Shown here: one piece after another, positions 8,521 to 17,210 of the stretch
Numbering within the stretch: position 1 is the first letter of the stretch
How the letters are laid out: every line of letters starts with the position of its first letter
Origin: Cudoniella acicularis
Taxonomy: Eukaryota > Ascomycota > Leotiomycetes > Helotiales > Helotiaceae
Direction: 5' to 3'
Assembly (NCBI GenBank): GCA_013054445.1
Contig: JAAMPI010001239.1
Location: 1 to 17,210 of the forward strand
Length of the DNA: 17,210 bases
The notes under the pieces: generated by a model
Seen by the model: only the letters and a program-made list of their open reading frames with translations
Databases searched by the model: none
Told to the model about the DNA's origin: nothing
Made by a program: the position numbers and the translations under genes

Positions 8521-10188
8521 TCAAATCCAAACACTTCCACTTGGCATTTCAAACACCTGCTCATTGCCCTCACTCATACACTGACTCAACGCCACCGTTC
8601 CGTTATTTCCCTCCGTGAGACACCCCGGGACAACTCCATTCTTAATATTTCCACTAACATCGTAAGACCACCTTTGGCTCCGAACTGATTTATTGTCACA
8701 CTTGTTGATGAGTACCGTCCCGTTAACAAACTTCCCAGAAGTCGCAGTACCATTCCCTGGCACGGCATACAGACACCTGCTTTTATCGTCGATGGTTCTT
8801 AGCAATCCGTCGTCGGCTGTGAAAGTCCACACTTGCGAGTCGCTGCCGGTGCAATTTCCGATACTTGGTCGTGTTGAAGGACTGTGTGCTCCAGTCAGGC
8901 AATTTGACGATTTGGTGTTGAAAACCAATCCTGTCGGCACGTATTTCCCTGTGCAGTTTGCCGGCAAGGTGACCCTGTAAACCACAGTGCCATGCGAAGG
9001 CACTGTCGCCTGAATACCGTTCGAGACAGTGATAGGCTTGCTTTTCCCAGTCCACAAATCCTTGGCGGTGTAATTGGAATAAGGCCCAACACAAGTAGAT
9101 GGAAGTCCCAATCTATTGCTAGCAATCGTTATGTTCCCATCCGTTGCACCTCGATTCAGCGCCGTAATCAAACGATCCCCATTCGCAAGACTCCTCGTCA
9201 AGACATCCCAGGTCCCATCTTGGCTAACAAGAGTAGCTTGCAATCCCCACGCATCCTGATTAACAGCAATAAGATCCTTGTTGCTCAGGAATTCAATCTC
9301 CTCTTTTTTCAAAGCAGGCACATCGGCACTTATGATAAGTGGAGCACTCATACTACACCAAAGCGCGAACTGGCTTTTCTTCTCGTCAAGCTTCAAATCC
9401 CAGTGATCTGCAATCAGAAAATCAGGATCATTATAGAACCCACGGTTCCTCTCTTGAACCCTTGCAAAGAGGATATTGTTCCCGTAATTTGTGAGAATAC
9501 TGGCCCAGGCTCCTCCCCAATCATACGTCTGTATATCGTCGGAATGTCTTGCCAGTTCGCCGTATTTGGGAACCCAGTTCATGACTGTATACCAATCCGA
9601 GAGATTCGTGACTCCTTGCCAGGGGGCAAAATATGCTGGTGCAGACTCGCTGAAAATCATCGGAGTAGATAAAGCAGATAGGACTTCATGCCAATGGCCA
9701 TAAATCCCCTTATAAGTAGCTTCCAGTGTTAAATTTGTCGTAGGAACATTGCAGCCATCCATTTTTAGGTAGTCAATTCCCCAGCTTTGGAAAGTCTTTG
9801 CGTCGATTTCCTCGTAGGTGAGAGACCCGGGGTAACCACCACATGTCATATTTCCCGCATCGGAGTAAATTCCCAGCTGAAGTCCGAGTTTCTTGACATA
9901 TTGTGCTAGCCAGGGGATTCCGTTAGGGAATTTGACGGGATCCCATTGTAGTGATTTGTTGGCCGCACGATCGTGCAGAGGCCAGCAGTCGTCGATGTTG
10001 ATTCTGTTGTAGCCTGCTGTGACTAAGCCGGAGCTGGCCATTGCATTTGCTGTTTTTATGAATAGTGATTCATTGAGAGCGCATTGGAAGCGTGCCCAGT
10101 TGTTGAAACCCATTGGTGGGGTGGGAGCGAGAAGTTTGGAGAAAACACATTTTGCTACAAAAATGCCGAGCAAGAGCAAGGGAAACAT
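8521..10188 (-). CDS. aglA: Secreted alpha-galactosidase, GH27 with C-terminal ricin-B/CBM13 domain, 555 aa
   Basis: Single-exon gene. It hydrolyses terminal alpha-1,6-galactose from melibiose, raffinose-type sugars and galactomannan, outside the cell. The ATG at 10188 opens a signal peptide, MFPLLLLGIFVAKCVFS. The frame stays open upstream to 10275 but with no ATG there, so this start is preferred. The GH27 barrel starts at LAPTPPMGFNNWARFQC (20-36), with INIDDCW at 64-69. The nucleophile is Asp144 in YLKMDGCN. The acid/base is most likely Asp218 in HSDDI. A beta-sandwich region follows to about 410. Residues about 418-550 form a ricin-type lectin (beta-trefoil) with cysteine pairs and QxW-like motifs QVW, QRW and QVF. 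About thirteen N-glycosylation sequons fit secretion. The architecture matches Aspergillus AglA-type enzymes; the symbol is by similarity of architecture, not proven orthology. No obvious CreA cluster is seen upstream. Confidence 0.95.
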   Translation of the reverse strand: MFPLLLLGIFVAKCVFSKLLAPTPPMGFNNWARFQCALNESLFIKTANAMASSGLVTAGYNRINIDDCWPLHDRAANKSLQWDPVKFPNGIPWLAQYVKKLGLQLGIYSDAGNMTCGGYPGSLTYEEIDAKTFQSWGIDYLKMDGCNVPTTNLTLEATYKGIYGHWHEVLSALSTPMIFSESAPAYFAPWQGVTNLSDWYTVMNWVPKYGELARHSDDIQTYDWGGAWASILTNYGNNILFARVQERNRGFYNDPDFLIADHWDLKLDEKKSQFALWCSMSAPLIISADVPALKKEEIEFLSNKDLIAVNQDAWGLQATLVSQDGTWDVLTRSLANGDRLITALNRGATDGNITIASNRLGLPSTCVGPYSNYTAKDLWTGKSKPITVSNGIQATVPSHGTVVYRVTLPANCTGKYVPTGLVFNTKSSNCLTGAHSPSTRPSIGNCTGSDSQVWTFTADDGLLRTIDDKSRCLYAVPGNGTATSGKFVNGTVLINKCDNKSVRSQRWSYDVSGNIKNGVVPGCLTEGNNGTVALSQCMSEGNEQVFEMPSGSVWI

Positions 10189-10623
10189 TTTGAGATGGAA
10201 TAGTGGGCCAACACTCTCACATACCTTTTGTGAAGTACTCGAAGGCCTACTTTGATGTTTATTTAAGGTTTTCAATCATGCTTGATGTTCCGAGTGATGA
10301 CGAACCGGCTATGAAGGCATTTCTAGGCTAAATATTCAGCATCGTATTCTAGGAACTAGTCGCACATTTATGCTTAATATATGCAGGGACGGAGCAACGT
10401 TACCTAGGACTTGGAATTTCAGAAAATTTCAATGTTGCTTTGCAAAGTAATAGAAGCATCCAGTAATGTTGCATACCACAAGGATATCTTCCAATTTCTC
10501 ATACCTTCCTCCCAATTATAATTACGAATAATTACAAGACTTTTATGAAAGGAGAATTAAGTAAAATTTCCAGCCAAAGATGGATGCTCTGGGAAAGTTG
10601 GGATGGGCTTCATTAAAACTTAT
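10189..10623. promoter_or_regulatory. Promoter of the alpha-galactosidase and 3' flank of the MFS gene
   Basis: These 435 AT-rich bases lie between two tandem minus-strand genes. On the minus strand a TTAAATAA element lies at about 10258-10266, roughly 70 bases before the ATG, and might serve as a TATA-like element. I searched by eye for the CreA consensus SYGGRG and found no convincing site. No additional gene is visible. Confidence 0.45.
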
Positions 10624-12503
10624 CTATGCTTCCACATCTGTCTCTTTACGCGCAGATTGGACATGACCCAACTTCTTCAACAACCCGATCTTCCCAATGT
10701 TTCTCAGGCCGAACACAGTCATTAGGAGAGACACCATCATCAGTGCAAAACAAAACCACTCTACGGATCTCAAGCCTTGTAACAATGCGACTTTTTCCTC
10801 CTGCCCATTTGCGAGCAGTCTATCCTGCACAGAATACTGAATAGCAGAGGTGACGGGAAGAAACATGGCTCTGCCCATTGAACCAACGGTTTGAAACATT
10901 GCGCCGGCCATACTTTGGTCTTTCCTTGGTAATGATTGTGTCGTAAATAATCCCAGACATGGATACAAGGTATCGGCTCCAAAGGCTGTGAGAGCCATGG
11001 CTGGGAAACCGTATGCGAAGTATGAAGTGGTTGGCGGGATTGAAGTGGCAAAGAGGAGGTTAGCGATTGAGGCAGAGGTGAGACCAAAAATTATAATGTA
11101 GTTCCCTCCGACTCGAGATAGAAGGTAACCGGAACAAAATGTTGAAATCACTGTCAATCGTCAGAAGTTTGTCAAGCAGAGGATTAATCCAACTTACTTC
11201 CAACTATCCCCAGGGGAAGAAATCGGAGCGTTGTTTGCAGAGGATCTAAACCTTTGTAGTCTTGGTAGCTGTGAAGAGATTAGATCGTTTCTGTGTAATG
11301 AGCTTTGAAGCTTACAAATAGGTGGAATAGACCAGGAAGTTCGTGAATCCTCCTGAGAAAAGACAGATGATCACCATCGCAAAAGAAAACCTAGCGGTGA
11401 GAAATATTGACACTTTCATTAGAGGTTCCCGAGTGGATTTAGTTTCGAGATAGTGCTGCCAGTAGACAAAACAAGCAATAAATATCACGCAAACTATTAG
11501 AAGGACAATGACAAAAGGTGTACCCCATCCTTGAGACACTCCTTCTGATAATCCAATGAGCAAAAGGAGGGTTCCGGATGTAAAGAGGAATGCTCCAATC
11601 CAGTCGACGATGGTAGCCCGAGACGAATCATCTTCTCTTGAGCTTTTAATGTGGTCTTTCGGTATCACGAAAATAGCAAAAGCTCCAGCTATAAATGATG
11701 CTCCTGCAATGACGAATAGAACAACCTTCCAGCTGGTATATTGAGAGATAATGCCGCCCTAAATGTATCGTCAGTGGGGTCATGGCACGGAAGTGAAGTA
11801 AGTCTAACCAGTAAATTTCCCATGATTTGTCCCGTTGGTGCACCTCCTGAATAAAATGCAAAACAGTAGTTCTTGACGCGACCAGGCGGAATTGTGTGTC
11901 CTATGATGCCGATAGCTGAAGGAATTGTAGCTGCTGAAGCCTTGGATACTGTTAGCTCTCTATCTGTTGAACTACAAGTGAAACTTACCAGTCCTTGCAA
12001 GGCGCGCATAACATAAATGCAAACTTCAACCGGTGAAAACACAGTTCCCAACGCAGTGGCTGTGACCCAGAAACAGCCCAAGATGAACAATAGTCGTTTC
12101 CCATAGACATCCCCAAGTTTTCCAAATAGCAGAAGAAATGAACCAGCCGTCAAAGCGTAGGCTGATACAACCCATTGTTGACGAGTCGCTGGAATATCTA
12201 GATCTTTGCTTATTTGGGGCAGGAGAATTACCACCGCTTGAACTGATAATGTCTATAGTTTGTGAGATCTTGAATTATGAGATTTATTGGTAAAGATCTC
12301 ACATTTAGAAAGTTTGCGCCAGTCAAAACAAGGATTAATGGAGCGACTTGTCGTATTGTTACTTCTTTGGCGCTTGCTTGACTCCCGGCAAGAGACTGGT
12401 GGGTTGGAAGCGGGGCCAATTCTTCCACCAGACCTTTTTCCGGTGGGGTAACATCTGAGTCTCCGGCTTGCTTTTCAATCTCAATAGGTTGGAATAAAGT
12501 CAT
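10624..12503 (-). CDS. MFS multidrug-type exporter (DHA2-like, about 14 TM), 6 exons, 545 aa
   Basis: Model: complement of 10624-11150, 11198-11268, 11316-11758, 11809-11940, 11989-12252 and 12303-12503; 1638 nt, 545 residues. All five introns are 47-50 bp, with donors GTAAGT, GTGAGA, GTTAGA or GTAAGC. About 50 polar, acidic residues precede TM1 (VAPLILVLTGANFLN). MFS motif A is GKLGDVYGKR (111-120). A GGAPTGQIMGNLLGG segment matches the antiporter-type motif C region in TM5. Roughly fourteen hydrophobic segments follow, including pairs in the extended central part, as in the H+-antiporter DHA2 family that includes yeast Atr1-like proteins. It likely sits in the plasma membrane and exports a small toxic compound; the substrate cannot be read from sequence. 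The upstream region carries repeated CCGGATA motifs, suggesting control by a zinc-cluster regulator. Confidence 0.9.
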
Positions 12504-13174
12504 CGTAAAGGCTGTTGTAGGCGAGAAGAAATTTTACTAGATATGACATTCTGTAAAAAAAATTGAGGTGAAGTTAGTTTTGTGCGGTAGCTCAATCCCA
12601 CTCTCGGAGTTGCGCAATGCGGATACGGAGTAAAGTGGGAACGCCCGGATAGCCCCTGACATGCCGAATATCCGGTCCCGGATACCCGTCCTCGTACATC
12701 TATTCCCTCGGATTTAGGTTGGGTAGGCTAGTCATTTTACAGACATTCAAAATTTCTATGATATTTGATGGCGTTTTATTTATCGTCTTAATGTCCGTCA
12801 AAGAAAGATTTGCGCGCTCGGAATTAAATTAGGCCACCGTCTGGTTTTGACTCACTTTCAAATTTCAGTACATATTTATTTGATTTACCGTCACTAAACG
12901 AAATGTTTTGAAGCTGATAGTGTTTAGTACACTTGCGTATAAAACTGTATGAATTGGAGTGTTAATTTTATTTCAGCCGGGTGAATAGGTTATAAGTTTA
13001 CCAACGGTGAGAATTTAAAATGTGTTTCCAGGCTCTGGCTGGCATTTCCTCCCGCACTTATTTATCATTCCCCAGATTTCCTATCAAAATTTCTAGATTA
13101 TATTCTGTCTTTGTGATTCATGTTAGGCATCTACAAAAATAAGTATTCTTGCATCGCATCCGCTTTTTGAACAC
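12504..13174. promoter_or_regulatory. Promoter region of the MFS exporter and 3' flank of the SH3 gene
   Basis: No coding exon is visible. The first 220 bases upstream of the MFS start include a CGG-rich patch (12620-12713) with repeated CGGAT motifs. The remainder, about 12760-13150, is AT-rich and featureless apart from being the 3' flank of the minus-strand SH3 gene. Confidence 0.55.
12620..12684. promoter_or_regulatory. Cluster of CCGGATA motifs including a 16-bp inverted repeat
   Basis: TATCCGG-TC-CCGGATA (12669-12684) is a perfect 7-base inverted repeat with a 2-base spacer, equal to CCG-N4-CGG. A third exact CCGGATA lies at 12645-12651. GCGGATACGG at 12619-12628 contains two CGG triplets in direct orientation, N3 apart. 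A further CGGAT is at 12709-12713. The cluster is 117-181 bp before the MFS start codon. Fungal Zn2Cys6 regulators bind paired CGG triplets, so this is a reasonable operator candidate; the regulator is unknown. Confidence 0.55.
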
Positions 13175-13652
13175 TCAAACCCGTGTCTCCTTTTTCACAT
13201 AACTGGCTGGAATCAACCCACACTCCCTATTACTCCTCATTGCAACCAACCATCCTTGACCTAAAATCAGTCAAATTATCGAACTCAAACTTTTCAATGT
13301 ATCCCTTACCATATTCATACGAAACCCGTATAATTTCACCCTCTTTCATGCTGAGCTCATTCTCATTCTGGGCTGTGAAATCGTAAAGAACAATATAATT
13401 TCCAGGTTCGCATCTTTGTGGTTGGGATGGAGTTTCGCTTTGGAGCTCCATTGCCTCTGGTGTGTCGTCGAAAGAAGTTGGTTGGAAGGCTGGGGTCCCA
13501 GGTATATCTTCGATTGTGGAGTTTTCCCACGTGCTGGTAGACGATTGAGCCTGGGACTGAGTGTTCTCTTCAGGCTCTTCAGAGCTACCAGAGGGACTGG
13601 AGGGAGGTGTGTTTATGACTTCACCCTCTTCAGAGGACACTGAGTGCGGCAT
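13175..13652 (-). CDS. Small SH3-domain adaptor, Nbp2/Skb5-like, 2 exons, 142 aa
   Basis: Model: complement of 13175-13260 and 13310-13652; 429 nt, 142 residues, one 49-bp intron (13261-13309) in phase 1. Residues 1-80 are Ser/Pro/Glu/Gln-rich and disordered (VINTPPSSPSGSSEEPEE). A complete SH3 domain fills about 83-138: VLYDFTAQNENELSMKEGE, then YGQGWLVA across the splice junction and GLIPASYV. The ALYDF, GW and P-x-x-Y hallmarks of a polyproline-binding groove are all present. The SH3 sequence most resembles the Nbp2/Skb5 type, adaptors of PP2C phosphatase and PAK signalling; that assignment is tentative. The ATG at 13652 is chosen as the first Met. The frame is open further upstream (SLSSEGQLSSSPKRLQS) behind an acceptor-like ATTTGTGGCAG near 13730, so a short 5' exon may be missing. 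Confidence 0.82.
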
Positions 13653-14285
13653 TTTGGGACGGAGAAGGGACTGTAGCCTTTTGGGTGATGAGGAGAGTTG
13701 TCCCTCTGAAGAGAGAGACCTGCCACAAATATGAAAAATAAGGAATTGGAAGAAAAATTCTCCCAAGACACGACTGGGAAAACGTCGATGCTATGATCTC
13801 TTATAATAGGATATCTTATGGGATCAGGCACCAACGCCTTATGCATGCATGGTTCGGACTTAGTCATTATCTATTTATACTCTGTTTCTTTCTAAGACAA
13901 GATAACCTAAGCGCTAATGAAGATTTTAATACATAAATTAACACTCCAATTTTAATGTATTTAGGTTTAATGCTCTATATAAATTCATATAATATATTTT
14001 TTTTAAAAAAGGATTAACTAAGCTTTGAAAAAGATGAGTTTGATATAATTATTTATTTGAAGAAAACTAATTTCAATAGAGATTCCCACACTTCAGGAAC
14101 AATACGGCGGGTTAATGACCTCAGAGTTATACAAACTGACTAGAAGTTGAACCCGGAGGTCGCAAAGGAGGGCAATTAGGGACTCTGGCTGACTAAGCGA
14201 AAAGTTCCGTCACCCCGACATTTCTCCGAAGCTCAACCTCCAGTATTCTCACCATCAATCATCTCCATCACAATACTATGATGCC
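13653..14285. promoter_or_regulatory. Divergent promoter region between the SH3 gene and FPGS
   Basis: This 633-bp region separates two divergent genes. It includes a very AT-rich core (about 13910-14075, with a T8AAAAAA run) and ATGCATGCAT at about 13842. A possible 5' exon or UTR of the SH3 gene may lie at 13653-13870. The last part before 14286 is CT-rich (CTCCAGTATTCTCACC...), typical of fungal core promoters near the transcription start. Confidence 0.5.
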
Positions 14286-14289
14286 ATGA
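14278..14289 (+). promoter_or_regulatory. Three-codon uORF overlapping the FPGS start codon
   Basis: ATG ATG CCA TGA encodes only Met-Met-Pro, and its stop overlaps the FPGS ATG as ATGA (14286-14289). If the transcript starts upstream, ribosomes would meet this uORF first. FPGS would then need leaky scanning or immediate re-initiation. It could dampen or tune FPGS translation, but it has no effect if transcription begins within these bases. Confidence 0.5.
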
Positions 14290-16860
14290 AACCGCGACTC
14301 CTCTCTCCCCAGGGACGCCCCCTTGGGAGTGCATTCTCCCTCATTGTCCGTTTTCCAGCCTGGCGGAGGCGCTACTCAGTTCTGACAAACAGAACCTACG
14401 ATGTGTGTGCACCCGCACCAAAAAGAGCAAAAAGAAATCACGTGCTGACGAATATTATGTGCAGGAAGCACTCGACCTCTTAAATACACTCCAGACGCCT
14501 TATGAGGTGCTTAAGGACCGGAGAGAGAAGGGTATCAGAATTGACGTAGAGGCGAATGAGGAGATGCGGAGGTGTTTGGGGAAGATGGGTTATACGGTAA
14601 GTTGACGAGTTCTTTGGCTTCGAGTCTTGTTCACGGTTATTTGAAGATTATAGGATGGATTCAAGTGAATCTGATTGTAAAGTTGCGTTGATGTGTATTT
14701 CATTCAGTGTGCTATTAAAATCAATTGCAACAATCTCTTTGTGCATTTCATGGCGTTGTGTTATTGCTACTCCCCCCGGTTATACCATGAACAACCGTTC
14801 GATATCCTTTTTACCTCTATCAATGCTCATATCTTCTGTCTTCAAAATCCCAAAAAGAATCATTTCTTCTCTAAACTATTTAACAGACCACTAACTGCCC
14901 ACTAGCAAAAAGACCTCACCTCCCTAAACATAGTCCACGTCGCCGGCACCAAAGGCAAAGGCAGCACCTGCGCCTACACCGCCTCAATCCTCATGCAACA
15001 CAACCATCCCACCGCTGTCCCCTTCCGCTCCCTCAAAGTGGGCCTCTTTACATCCCCCCACCTAATCTCCGTCCGTGAACGTATCCGTATCAACTCCGCA
15101 CCCCTCTCCAAGGAGCAATTCACAACATATTTTTTCGACGTCTACAATGCCCTTTCTGATCCCCACCCGGTCTATTTCCGCTTCCTAACATTGATGTCCT
15201 ATCACGCTTTTATTCGTGAAGGCGTTGATGCCGCTGTGTACGAGACAGGAGTAGGAGGTGAATATGACGGGACAAACATTGTTGACCGACCCGCGGTAAC
15301 AGGAATCACCACTCTAGGAATCGACCACACGTACACCCTCGGCGAAACACTACCCGAAATCGCGTGGCACAAAGCTGGCATTCAGAAACCGGCTGTACCA
15401 TCTTTCACCGTACTCCAGAAGCCAGAAGCTATGGAGGTGATTCAAAAGCGGGCGGAGGAAAGGAGGGCGGAGAAGTTACGCCGTGCTAATTTTAGGCATT
15501 TAAGGTACGTGAAGATACGGCCTCATGCTTTCTTCCAAAGGGGAAACGCCAGTCTCGCTATTTCGCTTGCGAAGACGGTGTTGATGAAGATTGGGGTGCC
15601 AAAACCCGAGCTCCCTGACAGAAGGAAGTTAACGAAGCAATTCAAAGATGGGCTTGAGAAGGTTGTGTGGCGGGGAAGATGTGAGAAGATAGAAGAGGTG
15701 AATGTCACGTGGTATTTAGACGGTGCGCATACTGAGGATAGTGTTGAGGTTGCGGCGAACTGGTTTTTGGATGAGGTGGCTAGGAAGTATGTTCTTTTGC
15801 ACGACTTTTTAAACGCCAACAAGAACTGACACTCACTTCAAGGAGTTCAAATACTAACAACACGCCCAAAATCCTCATCTTCAACCAACAAGGCCACCGC
15901 TCCGGTCTCGCTCTTCTCTCACGTCTCCACGCCTGCCTCACAAACCCTCAACCCACTCCTCTCTCCCCTACCGAACTTGAACCCACCGAAGCTCAACCCA
16001 CCGACCCTCAACCAACTTCTCCCCTCGTCTCCTCCCCGTCAGAAGAGCAAGGCCAAGGCACCTGGTTCTCCAAGCCCAAACCCCTACGAAAAGGGGACCG
16101 CCACGTCAGCCACGAAATAGCCTTCCATCCCAAACCCAAACCCACTCCCCAGTCACCCTCACCACGACCACCTCTAGTTCATTTCACACACATTATTTTT
16201 TGTCCTACTGGAACCACCTCCACCACAGAATACAACAACAAGGAATCCTTAACCGTGGGCAGCAACGCACAGGAAATTGAGGATTTGACTCTACAACGTG
16301 CATTTGCTGAGCGGTGGAGGGAGCTAGATGATACTACTGCTTTGGTGTTTACTCCGGAGAAAGACGTGACGGCCAATGCAAGCGATAGAAACACGTCGAA
16401 AATAAATAGAGTTTTAGTCGCGAAAGACCAACTCGAAATACCAGTTGAACTAGAGTCAATGTCGGATCAAGACTCACCAACTACCGCCTCCACTAACAGC
16501 CCACCATCGCCCCTTGTTGCCCCACCTCCACAGCAACCACGCCCCGAACCAGAAATTCACATCCTCCCCAACATCCAAGTAGCCCTCTCCCTCACCCGCA
16601 CTATCGCCACCTCCCACCAATTCGACCTCACTCATCCCCCTTCACCACCCTCCTCCCCCTCCTCCACATCCCCATCGTCCCACGCCCAAGACCTATCAGA
16701 GCTAGATATGCGCGTCGAAGCGCTTGCCGAGAATGGGGCTAGGAAAGGGGGAAAAGAGGGGAAGAAAGAAAAGGGGGATAAAGTACAAGTCTTGATTACG
16801 GGGAGTGTGCATCTCGTCGGGAATGCGCTGGGGGTTTTGGAGGGTGTTGATGCGTTGTGA
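14286..16860 (+). CDS. MET7: Folylpolyglutamate synthase, 4 exons, 715 aa with expanded C-terminus
   Basis: Model: 14286-14402, 14465-14596, 14906-15786 and 15843-16860; 2148 nt, 715 residues. It adds glutamates to folates with ATP, retaining them for one-carbon metabolism and methionine synthesis. Key features: RTYDEALDLLNTLQTP (36-51), P-loop VAGTKGKGST (95-104), LFTSPHL (130-136), ETGVGGEYDGTN (196-207), LGIDHTYTLGET (220-231) and HKAGI with the likely carbamylated Lys239. Then come FFQRGNASLA (292-301), WYLDGAHTEDS (352-362) and, in the last exon, KILIFNQQGHRSGLALL and VLITGSVHLVGNAL. The N-terminus has several Arg and no acidic residue before Asp39, compatible with a mitochondrial presequence. 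Usual family length is near 500. The excess comes from two Pro/Ser/Thr/Glu-rich insertions in the C-terminal domain. The third intron (15787-15842) has donor GTATGT and two possible in-frame acceptors. Intron 2 is 309 bp, far longer than any other here. Confidence 0.92.
15946..16020 (+). repeat. Five 15-bp coding tandem repeats in FPGS
   Basis: Five contiguous, codon-aligned 15-base units encode PQPTP, LSPTE, LEPTE, AQPTD and PQPTS: a degenerate pentapeptide with a central Pro-Thr. They lie within the low-complexity insertion of the FPGS C-terminal domain, just after the conserved LALLSRLHACL helix. Such a repeat probably arose by slippage and forms a flexible surface loop. Confidence 0.75.
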
Positions 16861-17210
16861 TGTGCTTGTTAGTGCTGGCGTGCGAGTAGTGAGGGGGAGG
16901 GGTGGTGTGAATGACTGAAGCTCAATGAACGAAACCTATTCTTGATCTGTAGCTTCAAATATATATCACTGAGTTTCTTTTTTGAAAAGAAACAAGAAAA
17001 CCCATATACAAAAGGATGATTTTTTTTATCTATCTAGGGTATCAAACGCGAAGAGTAATTGAAAATGTACACATAAAATCATCATCCTATGTCTAAAGGG
17101 CTGCTGGCTTACTCGTCTTTTCCTGTTCACACCTAAAGCTCTACGCTTCTCTTTCACCTCCTCCTTCGCCTCTATTTGCATTCACCCGATCTCCCCTTTC
17201 ATCCCTACCC
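16861..17210. other. Right-edge 3' flank without a supported gene
   Basis: This is the downstream region of FPGS. A T-rich stretch at 16977-17035 may contain polyadenylation signals. On the minus strand, about 17100-17181 reads an Arg/Lys/Glu-rich peptide (KEEVKEKRRALGVNRKRR). It could be the end of a gene starting beyond the window, but an in-frame stop precedes its Met and no splice site settles it. Confidence 0.4.

Noticed and set aside
8992..9672. 226-residue plus-strand open frame inside the alpha-galactosidase
   Set aside because: Antisense shadow of a long, motif-rich coding exon; its own translation has no recognisable domain.
10189..10275. N-terminal extension of the alpha-galactosidase by 29 residues
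   Set aside because: It would start at a non-ATG codon and hide the signal peptide. The ATG at 10188 opens directly into a clear signal sequence.
15487..15540. Possible extra 39-nt intron in FPGS (GTACGT...CCAAAG)
   Set aside because: It would delete FFQ just before NASLA, which is part of the conserved FPGS segment. The uninterrupted frame is preferred.
17079..17181. Basic peptide frame on the minus strand at the right edge
   Set aside because: Short, preceded by an in-frame stop, and the window ends before any confirming exon. Not called as a gene.

Overview
The window is nuclear DNA from a filamentous ascomycete (Pezizomycotina). Genes are split by many short introns, mostly 47-73 bp, with GTRNGT-type donors and CTAAC/CTRAY-like branch points. 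Gene content is typical of plant-associated or saprotrophic moulds, and nothing suggests a prokaryotic, organellar or viral origin. Leotiomycetes is my guess from protein style only. All exon models were assembled by hand from splice signals, reading-frame phase and known protein motifs, and every one sums to a whole number of codons.

Layout, left to right: (1) an AT-rich left flank with a GA microsatellite and an 18-G run; (2) a minus-strand HSP70/HSPA12-like ATPase gene with six exons, one intron being GC-AG; (3) a plus-strand, five-exon coiled-coil protein of unknown function, divergent from the HSP70-like gene; (4) a minus-strand RING-between-RING (RBR) E3 ubiquitin ligase, convergent with the unknown gene and carrying two candidate 3' terminal exons; (5) about 1.16 kb without a convincing gene; (6) a minus-strand, single-exon secreted GH27 alpha-galactosidase with a C-terminal ricin-B/CBM13 domain; (7) a minus-strand, six-exon 14-TM-type MFS exporter with repeated CCGGATA motifs upstream; (8) a minus-strand small SH3 adaptor resembling Nbp2/Skb5; (9) a plus-strand folylpolyglutamate synthase with a low-complexity-expanded C-terminus, a 309-bp intron and a tiny overlapping uORF; (10) a gene-poor right edge.

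The genes do not form an evident cluster. They cover protein quality control and ubiquitination (HSP70-like, RBR), extracellular galactoside breakdown (alpha-galactosidase), efflux (MFS), signalling (SH3) and folate one-carbon metabolism (FPGS). The most interesting structure is the 3' end of the RBR ligase. A related exon occurs twice in tandem. The distal copy encodes a canonical Rcat C-terminus. The proximal copy is frameshifted in a way that loss of one 8-bp direct-repeat unit would explain. I did not find a novel multi-gene system.
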